Shown piece after piece: positions 1-6,570 of a stretch of 9,395 bases of DNA (within the stretch, counting starts at the first letter, position 1; each line of letters starts with the position of its first letter). A program made the position numbers and the translations under genes. The stretch is from Verrucomicrobiales bacterium (GTDB lineage: Bacteria > Verrucomicrobiota > Verrucomicrobiia > Verrucomicrobiales > V1-33): positions 1-9,395 of the forward strand of contig JAQGPD010000111.1 in the NCBI GenBank assembly GCA_028293305.1. The letters are read 5' to 3'. The notes under the pieces are model-generated. The model saw only the letters and a program-made list of their open reading frames with translations, searched no databases and was not told the DNA's origin.

Positions 1-242
1 GCATGGACCATTTATCATGAACGGGCTGCGTGCCCGACTGCCCCCGGCATGCGGACCGGCCGTCCCGCACAAAAATCAACAATCCCCCGCAACCCGGCGG
101 ATTGAAGGATTGCAACGCCCGTTGGAGGGTGCATACTGCGCGCCTCTCGCCGGGAAAAATATTCCGGCGGGCCCGGAAACGGTCCGTCCGCGGACCATGC
201 CCGGTCTCCACCTTTTCGCTCCCCTCATCCTCACAGAATCGC
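1..242. other. Upstream region of the glycosyltransferase-glnD unit, no gene seen
   Basis: No coding region is supported here. The glycosyltransferase frame stays open back to position 30, but that extension is Pro/Arg-rich and unlike a membrane protein N-terminus. A weak sigma70-like pair can be drawn (TTGCAA at 110-115, CATACT at 132-137, 16-base spacer, four of six matches each), followed by two stem-loops. The promoter is only a suggestion. The window begins too close to this region to show which gene lies upstream. Confidence 0.4.
148..196 (+). promoter_or_regulatory. Two consecutive stem-loops in the leader of the glycosyltransferase gene
   Basis: The first stem pairs CGCCGG (148-153) with CCGGCG (164-169) around an A/T-rich 10-base loop. 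The second pairs GGTCCG (181-186) with CGGACC (191-196) around the tetraloop TCCG, which fits the stable UNCG loop class. Neither is followed by a T-run, so a classical intrinsic terminator is unlikely. They end 46 bases before the ATG and could be 5' UTR structure or the end of an upstream transcript. Function is unknown. Confidence 0.35.
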
Positions 243-2099
243 ATGGCTACTACAGAAATCGCTGCCGCCCCTCAGGAATTGGACGCCGGCATGATGGTCC
301 GCAGGGCATTGTTCCTTGTCCTCCTGGTCGGCCTCACGCTTTATTACCTCGGGCTGGACTTCAAAGGCCTCTCCACCCCCAAAGGCATGGAGCAAGCCGT
401 CATCTCGCGCGAGATCGCCAAAGGCAACGGCTTCACCACCATCGCTCAAAAACCCCTCGCCTGGATGCAGATCCAGAAACAGGAAAAAACCCGCAAAGGC
501 CCCAGCGCCCAGCTCGATCTCCTGAACACCCCGGAAACCTACCACTCCCCGCTCGGCCCTCTCATCAACAGCCTTCCCCTCGGTTTGGCGAAGGGCACCT
601 GGTCCCTCGGGGACAAACAGGCCGTTTACACTCCGGACCTTCTCATTGCCGGCACCTCCATGGTGCTCCTCCTCGCCTCCATCGGCATCACCTACCTGCT
701 GGTCTCCCGCATTTTCGACGCGAAAATCGGCGGCGTCACCGCGCTCCTCATGCTGCTCTGCGAGTTGTTATGGCGGTTTGCCCAGTCAGGCCTGCCGCAG
801 ATGCTCATGCTCTTCCTCTTTAGTTTCGGCACCTATTTCCTCTACAAAGCCATCGAAAACGAGGCCCAGGGCCGCGGCACGCTGCTCTGGATCGCCCTCA
901 CCGCCGGCTTCTTCGGCCTCCTCGCCCTCTCGCACTGGCTGACCCTCTGGATCTTCCTCGGACTCATGGTCTTCGTCGCCCTGTATTTCTCCAAACGCGT
1001 CATCCTCCTCGCGGTCCTCATCGGCATCGTCGGTCTCATCACGGGCGTCTGGGGCTATCTGAACTATCAACACACCGGCAATCCCCTCGGCGCCGGACTC
1101 TACGCCTTCTACTCGGGCCTCGGCGGCAGCGGCTCCGAGGAAATTCTCTTCCGCGACCTGGAGCAATCCGTCGGCGGCCTCAACTTCCAGGGCTTCCTGC
1201 GAAAATTCGTCAGCAACGCCCTCGCCCAGATCGGTTCCCTCTACGGCTACCTCGGCGGCGTGGTCGCGGCCCCGCTCTTCTTCCTCAGCCTCCTCCACCC
1301 CTTCCGCCGCAAGGAAATCGCCGACTTCCGCTGGGCGATCCTTATCATGTGGAGCTGCGGCGTCATCGGCATGACCCTTTACGGCATCAAGCCCCTCACT
1401 GAAAATCAGACCCACGAGAACAATCTCCACCTGCTCTTCATTCCTCTGATGGCCGGCTACGGGCTCGCCTTCCTCTCCGTCCTTTGGAATCGCCTCAACG
1501 TCCCCTTGGAAATCCCCGCCATCCGCAACGGCCACTTCATCCTCGCCATCCTCGTTTCCGCCCTGCCCTTCCTCCTTAACCTCCCTCCACGCCTTGTGGA
1601 CCTGAACCGCGTGGACAAGGAATTCCGCGTCCAATATCCCAACTATGTCCCCCGCCTGATCAAGGACTACGCCGACAAAATCCCGGCCAACGAACTGATC
1701 GTCAGCGACATCCCATGGGCCGTCTCATGGTATGGAAACCGCAGCACCTTCTGGCTGCCCAAGGACCAGGGCCAGCTCTCCCGCCTCATGGTCATGGGCA
1801 AGGACAAAGGCACCCCCATCAGCGCCATCCTCCTCAGCCCGCTCATGCTCTGGTCCCCGCTCAGCCAAACCACCCAGCCACGCTCGGAATACTTTGACTG
1901 GCGCCAATACCTCCTCGCCTACCCCGTCATCGGTCTCGGAAAAACAGACCCCGAAAAAGCCGCCCTTCAGGAAATCGTCAAATCGGAACTGCCCTTCACT
2001 AACTACTATGACGCCGGTTCCCCCTTCGGCCGGCTCTACCTCTTCATGACCGAGACCAAATTGCCGCCCCGCGATCCCGCCGCCCCCGCCGCCAAATAA
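243..2099 (+). CDS. GT39/ArnT-like (GT-C fold) integral membrane glycosyltransferase
   Basis: 618 aa. The sequence shows a first membrane helix near residues 22-38, a large extracytoplasmic loop, then about nine more hydrophobic segments (roughly 132-156, 162-178, 184-202, 213-248, 252-273, 335-351, 364-381, 395-414, 430-446) and a soluble C-terminal tail of about 165 residues. The start of the first loop (residues 47-66, KGMEQAVISREIAKGNGFTT) has the layout of the DE-A-REI-A-G-D-W-T segment of PMT/ArnT-type enzymes, and YHSPLGPLIN (100-109) matches the usual 'KPPLYYW'-like position. Known members move a sugar from a polyprenyl-phosphate donor to a lipid or protein outside the membrane; donor and acceptor cannot be read here. 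The usual Asp-Glu pair appears as Met-Glu (M49-E50). ATG 243 was chosen because the upstream 71 codons look non-coding. There is no Shine-Dalgarno site. Its stop lies 4 bases before glnD, so the two are probably co-transcribed. Confidence 0.72.
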   Translation: MATTEIAAAPQELDAGMMVRRALFLVLLVGLTLYYLGLDFKGLSTPKGMEQAVISREIAKGNGFTTIAQKPLAWMQIQKQEKTRKGPSAQLDLLNTPETYHSPLGPLINSLPLGLAKGTWSLGDKQAVYTPDLLIAGTSMVLLLASIGITYLLVSRIFDAKIGGVTALLMLLCELLWRFAQSGLPQMLMLFLFSFGTYFLYKAIENEAQGRGTLLWIALTAGFFGLLALSHWLTLWIFLGLMVFVALYFSKRVILLAVLIGIVGLITGVWGYLNYQHTGNPLGAGLYAFYSGLGGSGSEEILFRDLEQSVGGLNFQGFLRKFVSNALAQIGSLYGYLGGVVAAPLFFLSLLHPFRRKEIADFRWAILIMWSCGVIGMTLYGIKPLTENQTHENNLHLLFIPLMAGYGLAFLSVLWNRLNVPLEIPAIRNGHFILAILVSALPFLLNLPPRLVDLNRVDKEFRVQYPNYVPRLIKDYADKIPANELIVSDIPWAVSWYGNRSTFWLPKDQGQLSRLMVMGKDKGTPISAILLSPLMLWSPLSQTTQPRSEYFDWRQYLLAYPVIGLGKTDPEKAALQEIVKSELPFTNYYDAGSPFGRLYLFMTETKLPPRDPAAPAAK

Positions 2100-2103
2100 T
2101 CCC

Positions 2104-4848
2104 ATGCCGGCCCGCCATCTCGAAAAAGTCCAGGCCCACGCCCGCAAGGCCCTCGCCCCGGACCCCGACCTGGTTCAGGCGGACCTCATCAAGCGCTACC
2201 GCAGCTTCCTCAAAAAAGAGGAACACCGCATCCGCCTCCAACACAAATCCGGCGCCAGCGGCACCGACGTCTGCACCCAGCGCAGCACCCTCCTGGACGT
2301 CGTCCTCCACAACCTCTTCGCCGGAGCCCTGGCGAAAAGCGCCGCCGAAGTCCGCGTCACCCTCGTCGCCACCGGCGGCTACGGCCGCGGCCTCCTGAAC
2401 CCGGGCAGCGATGTCGACCTCCTCTTCCTCCACCCGGAACGCGGCGGGCGGGAAATGTCAGGACGCACCAAGGACGTCATCGAAAAAGTCCTCTACATGC
2501 TCTGGGACGTCGGCTTCAAAATCGGTCACGCCGTCCGCACCCTGAAGGAAACCTACGCCCAGGCGAACAACGACCACCAAACCAAAACCGCCCTCCTCGA
2601 CTGCCGCTTCATCACCGGCGACCGCGCGCTGTTTGACGAGTTCTCCGCCGGCTTTCCGAAACACTGCCTGACCGGAAAACAAAAGGACTTCCTCGCCTTC
2701 CGCGCCATGGACCTCGCGGAGCGCCACGCCAAACAAAGCAACACCGTCTACCTCCAGGAACCCCACCTCAAAAACGGCTGCGGCGGCCTCCGGGACTATC
2801 ACAATATCCTCTGGTGCTGCCAGGTGAAGCTCGGCCTCAAAAACATGGAGGACCTCATCCGCACCCGCGTCTTCACCCGCATCGCCGGCCAGGAAATCGT
2901 CAAAGCCCACGACTTCCTCCTCCGCGTCCGCAACGACCTCCACTACGTCGAAAAGCGCCCCTCCGACCTCCTCACCCTCCGCGCCCAGGGCGTCGTCGCC
3001 ACCAACCTCGGCTACCCAGGCCGCCGCATCGTCCAACGCTGCGAAACCTTCATGCGCGACTACTACCACCACGCGCGAAATCTCTATCAGCATAACCTTT
3101 CCCTCATGGAACGGTTCGAGCTGGAAAAAGTGGAGGAAAAGGACGGCATCTTCAGCTTCCTGGCCCTCCGCAAAGGCACGAAAAAAGAACTCTTCGACGG
3201 ATTCTACAGCCGCGACGGCTTCATCTTCCCGGAGGATGATAACATCTTCCTGGAGGACAACACCCGCATGATGCGGCTCTTCCAGCACTGCCAGCTCCGC
3301 CGCCTGAAACTCAGCCCGCAGATCCGCCAGCTCTTCAAGGAACACTACGGCCTCATCAACCGCACCTTCCGCTACCGCAAAGCCAACCGCGAAACCTTCG
3401 AAGCCATCATCAGCCGCAAGGGCGAGGTCGGCCACACGCTCCGCCAGATGCACCGCGTCGGCTTCCTCGGCCGATACCTCCCGGAATTCGGCGAACTCAC
3501 GGACCTCGTCCAACACGAATTCTTCCACCGCTACACCGCCGACGAGCACACGCTGAAATGCCTGGAACGCCTCGACGAACTCAGCGATAACAAGGACCCG
3601 AAACTCGGTTTCCATCAAAATCTCTTCCACGAACTGGAGGACCCCTTCGTCCTCTACGCGGCCCTCATCATGCACGACACCGGCCGTGCCGAAGGCGTCC
3701 GCAAACACGCCTACGCCAGCACGGAACTCGCCGACGCCGTCTGCCGCCGCCTCCAGGTTCCTGACACCCGGCGGAATATGTTATTGTTCCTCGTGGACAA
3801 TCACCTCCTCTTCTGGCACACCGCCACCACAAGGAACCTCGAGGACCCCGAAGTCATCGCCGGATTCGCCAAAATCGTCCGGCGCAAGGAATGGCTGGAC
3901 GCCCTTTTCCTCCACACCTACGCCGACTCCCGCGCCACCAACGAAGCCGGCTGGACCGATTGGAAGGAATCGCTCGTCCGCCAACTTTACAAAGCCACCG
4001 CCGCCTACTTCGCCGACCAGGCCGCCTTCCGCAGCAGCCTCCCCCCCGCCGAACAACGCCAATCCACCCTGGCCCTGCTGGACGATTCCTACAGCGCGGA
4101 ACTGGATGCGCATTTCTCCTCCATGCCGGAGCGCTACCTCGCGCACCGCACTCCCACCAGCATCGCCCGCCACCTGAAGGCCTTCCGCGCCTTCTACCGC
4201 CAGCAACGCAAGGACGACCGCGCCAACCCCCTCACTCCCGTCCTGAAATGGACCGCCCGCCCTGAACAAGGCTCCAGCGAACTCATCCTCTGCACCTGGG
4301 ACCGCCAGATGCTTTTGTCCAAAATCGCCGGCTCCCTCGCCGCGAATTCCCTCAACATTCTCCGCGCCGACCTCTTCCTCCGCAGCGACCAGCTCGTCCT
4401 CGACGTCTTCCGCGTCTGCACCACCGACTTCACCCCCGTCACCGACGAAAAACAAATCAAAGGCGTCAACGAACTCCTCTCCCGCGCCTGCATGGGCGAG
4501 GCTATCGACTTCGCCGCCATCATCGCCAAACGCATCAAGGAGGAACCCGAGCCCCTGCCCGGCTGGCGCTCGGAATTCCCCATGCGCGTCTTCATGACCA
4601 ACGAGCAGCACCGCGACTACACCATCGTCGAAATCCAAGCCGTCGACCGCATCGGCCTCCTCTTCCAAGTCTTCCACACCATCGGCCAGCACGGCTTCGA
4701 AATCACCCACGCCCGCATCAACACCGAAAAAGGCGCCGCCATCGACTCCTTCTGCCTCACCACCCAGGACGGCAAAAAAATCACCGACCCCACCGCCCTC
4801 CAGTCCCTCAAAGCCGACCTCGAGCAAGCCTGCCTCATCCCCGCCTGA
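2104..4848 (+). CDS. glnD: Bifunctional [protein-PII] uridylyltransferase/uridylyl-removing enzyme GlnD
   Basis: 914 aa, close to the usual GlnD length. This cytoplasmic nitrogen sensor adds UMP to PII (GlnB/GlnK) when glutamine is low and removes it when glutamine is high. Domains in order: nucleotidyltransferase with GGYGRG (91-96) and the metal-binding D103-x-D105; the GlnD-type segment GCGGLRDYHNILW (225-237); a helical linker; an HD hydrolase domain with DEH (480-482), H524-D525, NH (566-567) and YADSRATN (606-613); then two ACT domains beginning near 725 and 838, the second with DRIGLLFQVF (848-857). All key catalytic residues are present. After the HD pair the sequence reads TGRAEGVRKH, where enterobacterial GlnD has, from memory, IxKGRGGDH. 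The start is ATG four bases after the previous stop, without a Shine-Dalgarno site, suggesting translational coupling. Codons end overwhelmingly in C. No PII or glutamine synthetase gene is in the window. Confidence 0.96.
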   Translation: MPARHLEKVQAHARKALAPDPDLVQADLIKRYRSFLKKEEHRIRLQHKSGASGTDVCTQRSTLLDVVLHNLFAGALAKSAAEVRVTLVATGGYGRGLLNPGSDVDLLFLHPERGGREMSGRTKDVIEKVLYMLWDVGFKIGHAVRTLKETYAQANNDHQTKTALLDCRFITGDRALFDEFSAGFPKHCLTGKQKDFLAFRAMDLAERHAKQSNTVYLQEPHLKNGCGGLRDYHNILWCCQVKLGLKNMEDLIRTRVFTRIAGQEIVKAHDFLLRVRNDLHYVEKRPSDLLTLRAQGVVATNLGYPGRRIVQRCETFMRDYYHHARNLYQHNLSLMERFELEKVEEKDGIFSFLALRKGTKKELFDGFYSRDGFIFPEDDNIFLEDNTRMMRLFQHCQLRRLKLSPQIRQLFKEHYGLINRTFRYRKANRETFEAIISRKGEVGHTLRQMHRVGFLGRYLPEFGELTDLVQHEFFHRYTADEHTLKCLERLDELSDNKDPKLGFHQNLFHELEDPFVLYAALIMHDTGRAEGVRKHAYASTELADAVCRRLQVPDTRRNMLLFLVDNHLLFWHTATTRNLEDPEVIAGFAKIVRRKEWLDALFLHTYADSRATNEAGWTDWKESLVRQLYKATAAYFADQAAFRSSLPPAEQRQSTLALLDDSYSAELDAHFSSMPERYLAHRTPTSIARHLKAFRAFYRQQRKDDRANPLTPVLKWTARPEQGSSELILCTWDRQMLLSKIAGSLAANSLNILRADLFLRSDQLVLDVFRVCTTDFTPVTDEKQIKGVNELLSRACMGEAIDFAAIIAKRIKEEPEPLPGWRSEFPMRVFMTNEQHRDYTIVEIQAVDRIGLLFQVFHTIGQHGFEITHARINTEKGAAIDSFCLTTQDGKKITDPTALQSLKADLEQACLIPA

Positions 4849-5052
4849 CTCCTTGTTGGAAGCTATTTGAATAATAATGGGGCCGCCAAGGTTCAGATTA
4901 TTCAGGCCCGGAAGGCCGGAATCTTCAAAGCCACCCACGGGGGGAAATAAAAGAGCATCGGAAGAGCGGCCTATACTTCCCGGTGAAAACGGATGTCGCT
5001 CCCACGGAGCACAAACCCAACGCAGTTTAATTCCAATTATCTCATGGCCGTG

Positions 5053-5142
5053 GCCACCTCCGCCACCTCCGCCACCTCCGCCACCTCCGCCACCTCGGCC
5101 GCCTCCGCCGCCTCCGCCACCTCCGCCTCCTCCGCCTCCTCC
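5053..5142. repeat. 9-bp tandem array, ten copies of GCCRCCTCC-like unit
   Basis: Ten contiguous 9-base units run without indels: four GCCACCTCC, one GCCACCTCG, two GCCGCCTCC, one GCCACCTCC, then two GCCTCCTCC. The differences between units are single substitutions, so it looks like a partly decayed minisatellite. The plus-strand unit contains ACCTCC, the anti-Shine-Dalgarno core of 16S rRNA; the minus strand therefore carries repeated GGAGGT. It starts 204 bases after the glnD stop and lies beyond the stop of the minus-strand DUF393 gene, so it could form part of the 3' UTR of either transcript. Confidence 0.93.
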
Positions 5143-5184
5143 TTCGTCGCAAAAGCCGGGCTGTGCCAATTTCAACCCGCTGGT

Positions 5185-5267
5185 GGCCTGAAGGGCCTAG
5201 CCATGACAGCCTGGGGTTTTAACCCCAGGACCAAATCCAAATTTAAAATGGATAGGGCTGAAGGCCC
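5185..5267. repeat. REP-like composite palindromic element
   Basis: An 83-base segment has three palindromes: GGCC-TGAAG-GGCC (5185-5197), a 20-base perfect palindrome at 5210-5229 (CCTGGGGTT arms around TT), and GGGC-TGAAG-GCCC (5255-5267). The outer two share the same 4-bp stem and TGAAG loop, and an A/T-rich spacer (5231-5250) precedes the last one. This arrangement of small end hairpins around a central palindrome resembles REP/REPIN elements that are moved by RAYT (TnpA-REP) transposases acting in trans. No transposase is encoded nearby, and genome copy number cannot be known from here. Confidence 0.6.
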
Positions 5268-5423
5268 GTGACATCGCTTCAAGGCATAAGGATGAACCAG
5301 GACCACGTCCCTTCCCCACTCAGGGAAATTTCCTCCCCGAGGCCGCGCGCCGGCTATGGGAACCTCCCCAAGGCCAACAATGGATCACCGGCCGGGCGGC
5401 GGCGTGGGACTTCCGCCGAACGA

Positions 5424-5451
5424 CCCGGGTGGACAGAATGTCCACCCCGGG
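5424..5451 (-). terminator. Strong stem-loop downstream of the DUF393 gene, possible terminator
   Basis: CCCGGGTGGACA (5424-5435) pairs with TGTCCACCCCGGG (5439-5451) around a GAA loop: 12 base pairs with one bulged base. It lies 65 bases past the DUF393 stop on the minus strand and could end that transcript or act in both directions. There is no T-run on either side, so intrinsic termination is unproven. A dispersed repeat palindrome is an equally good reading. Confidence 0.4.
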
Positions 5452-5515
5452 ACGATGGACACCCGGTTGAATGAGCGCTGGTGGAACCCATGCTCCTGCC
5501 AGCGACCCCATCAAT

Positions 5516-5899
5516 TCACCCTTGCCCACCGGCGGCGGCCACCAAATGGAGCACGCGTGAAAAGCGGTGACGGTTTTTGGCGATGGTTTCCACGATTCGC
5601 CGGGCATGCGGACGCCAGCGAGGCCTGGCCAGGCGGAGGGCCCAGCGGCGGTAATCCCTCAAGGCCCAGAGGATTGTGATCCACGCGCTGTCCCCTTCGT
5701 AAATGTCCCCGCTGTCGCTCATGGCGATAATGTTATCGCCGGGATTCAAAAGCGCGAGCGATGGAAAAATGGCCTGCACTTCCGGGTCCTGATAGGAAAC
5801 GAAGACTAGCGGAACAGCCTGGATCATGCGCGATAGGCGGTCACGCGTGGCACTGCATAGGCCGCATTCGCTGTCGTAGAAGACGAATAAGGTTTTCAT
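5516..5899 (-). CDS. DCC-family (DUF393) thiol-disulfide oxidoreductase-like protein
   Basis: 127 aa. The N-terminus carries the family signature as YDSECGLC (residues 8-15), where the usual form is YDGDCGxC; C12 and C15 form a thioredoxin-like CxxC pair. Further family-like features are VSYQDPEV (34-41), GDSAW (69-73), a helical WALRDYRRW segment (78-86) and the C-terminal IAKNRHRFSR (106-115), which matches the family's usual ending. Members are small, presumably thioredoxin-fold proteins with predicted redox activity and no firmly established substrate. There is no signal peptide, so it is probably cytoplasmic. ATG 5899 is directly before the family motif and is the natural start; there is no Shine-Dalgarno site, and a 7-bp repeat array occupies the leader. 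It lies 150 bases downstream of the membrane-protein gene on the same strand and could share its transcript. Confidence 0.85.
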   Translation of the reverse strand: MKTLFVFYDSECGLCSATRDRLSRMIQAVPLVFVSYQDPEVQAIFPSLALLNPGDNIIAMSDSGDIYEGDSAWITILWALRDYRRWALRLARPRWRPHARRIVETIAKNRHRFSRVLHLVAAAGGQG

Positions 5900-5916
5900 G
5901 GGTGGGGACGGGGGAA

Positions 5917-5965
5917 CGGTTATTGGTTATCGGTTATCGGTTATCGGTTATTGGTTATTGGTTAT
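5917..5965. repeat. 7-bp tandem array, seven copies of YGGTTAT
   Basis: Seven contiguous heptamers read CGGTTAT, TGGTTAT, CGGTTAT three times, then TGGTTAT twice; only the first base varies (C or T). A degenerate eighth unit follows. On the minus strand the unit is ATAACCR, and the array ends 17 bases before the ATG of the DUF393 gene, so it would be in its 5' leader or promoter. The array is very homogeneous, suggesting recent expansion. Comparable heptamer repeats are known in cyanobacteria, but no relationship is implied. Confidence 0.95.
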
Positions 5966-6049
5966 TTGCTATCAGGCTTCCGATGTGGGTTGGTCCTGTT
6001 ATGACGCCGGATTGGGGGTGGCTCTGAGGACGGGGGCCAGTAGAGGGGG

Positions 6050-6487
6050 TTAATCCTCGAGAGGAGGGGCGGCGGGACGGGCGGCTCCAGCCAGGACTTT
6101 GGCCAGGGCACTGACGGGAGCGACGGGAGGTGGGGCTTGGTCCAGCTCGGCATTCCGGCGCAAGCGGCTGAATACGAATAGATTGAAGAAGTGCATGAGC
6201 CCCAGCCCCATCAGCACGGTGCCCATCTTGCCGGCAAGGGCCTCAAACACGCCCTGCCCCGTCTCGACATTGTCGTCGAGTTTAAGATAGAGCGAGACGA
6301 ACCCCAGATTCACCAAATAGAAGCCAACCACCAGCAGGTGGTTCACGCTGTCGGCCAGCGCTTCATTGCCTTTGAAGGCCGCGACGAGAAAAACACGTCC
6401 ATTCATATGCAGGGTGCGGGCGACCCAAACGGTCACCAGCAGGCTGAGGGTGAGATAGAGGCTATAGGTGACGATCATCGCATTCAT
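6050..6487 (-). CDS. Small integral membrane protein of unknown function
   Basis: 145 aa. I cannot assign a named family, though the sequence style (VWVARTLHMNGRVFL, 20-34; NEALADSVNHLLVVGFYLVNLG, split as 41-50 and 51-62) is like conserved hypothetical membrane proteins of several phyla. Three hydrophobic helices are visible at about 4-24, 47-68 and 88-107, followed by RLRR (108-111), consistent with positive-inside topology, and a Pro/Ala-rich, probably disordered tail (116-145). A conserved-looking histidine (H50) sits at the start of helix 2 and H99 in helix 3. ATG 6487 is used; a second ATG three codons later is possible. There is no Shine-Dalgarno site. It is the first gene of a minus-strand pair with the DUF393 protein and is divergent from the PLP lyase gene. 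Confidence 0.8.
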   Translation of the reverse strand: MNAMIVTYSLYLTLSLLVTVWVARTLHMNGRVFLVAAFKGNEALADSVNHLLVVGFYLVNLGFVSLYLKLDDNVETGQGVFEALAGKMGTVLMGLGLMHFFNLFVFSRLRRNAELDQAPPPVAPVSALAKVLAGAARPAAPPLED

Positions 6488-6570
6488 GGAGATATCGGTT
6501 TGGTTGGGTGTTGGCTGGCGGCTGCTTCTGCTGCCGGAACGGAAGGAGCGAAGGGAAAGAAACCCGGTTG

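Larger units (their letters stand above)
4849..5515. other. Convergent intergenic region rich in repeats, no gene
   Basis: This 667-base stretch separates the 3' ends of glnD (plus) and the DUF393 gene (minus). In order it holds an A/T-rich stem (TGAATAAT 4868-4875 with ATTATTCA 4897-4904, 21-base loop), a 13-base GGCC-N5-GGCC hairpin (4905-4917), a 9-bp tandem array (5053-5142), a REP-like composite palindrome (5185-5267), a perfect 10-bp palindrome GGAAATTTCC (5324-5333) and a strong stem-loop (5424-5451). Open frames through the array encode only monotonous Pro or Ala-Thr-Ser or Gly runs and are not credible genes. No T-tailed intrinsic terminator is visible after glnD. Confidence 0.75.

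Noticed and set aside
30..242. N-terminal extension of the glycosyltransferase frame by 71 codons
   Set aside because: The extra residues are Pro/Arg/Ser-rich and do not resemble any family N-terminus; the region holds stem-loops; ATG 243 directly precedes the expected first membrane helix.
17..823. 268-codon plus-strand frame overlapping the glycosyltransferase
   Set aside because: It is a shifted-frame shadow with His/Pro/Arg-rich nonsense composition.
786..1634. 282-codon antisense frame in the glycosyltransferase
   Set aside because: The acidic, low-complexity translation is typical of the reverse complement of C-ending codons.
2458..3708. 416-codon open frame antisense to glnD
   Set aside because: Third-position C bias in glnD removes stops on the opposite strand; the translation is Val/Glu/Ala/Phe-rich without domains.
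4849..4920. Intrinsic terminator after glnD
   Set aside because: An A/T-rich stem with a 21-base loop and a small GGCC hairpin can be drawn, but there is no GC-rich stem followed by a T-run.
3781..5175. 464-codon antisense frame with long glycine runs
   Set aside because: It covers the glnD 3' half and the 9-bp array; the glycine runs are simply the array translated.
4877..5271. Plus-strand frames encoding poly-proline or repeated Ala-Thr-Ser
   Set aside because: They exist only because a 9-bp array has no stops in any frame; there is no conserved sequence outside the array and they run into the REP-like element.
5053..5965. CRISPR array
   Set aside because: The repeats are directly adjacent 7- or 9-base units without unique spacers, and no cas genes are present.
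5917..5965. Telomere-like sequence or an origin DnaA-box cluster
   Set aside because: The GGTTAT heptamer does not match the DnaA box TTATCCACA, no replication gene is nearby, and the location is internal to ordinary genes.
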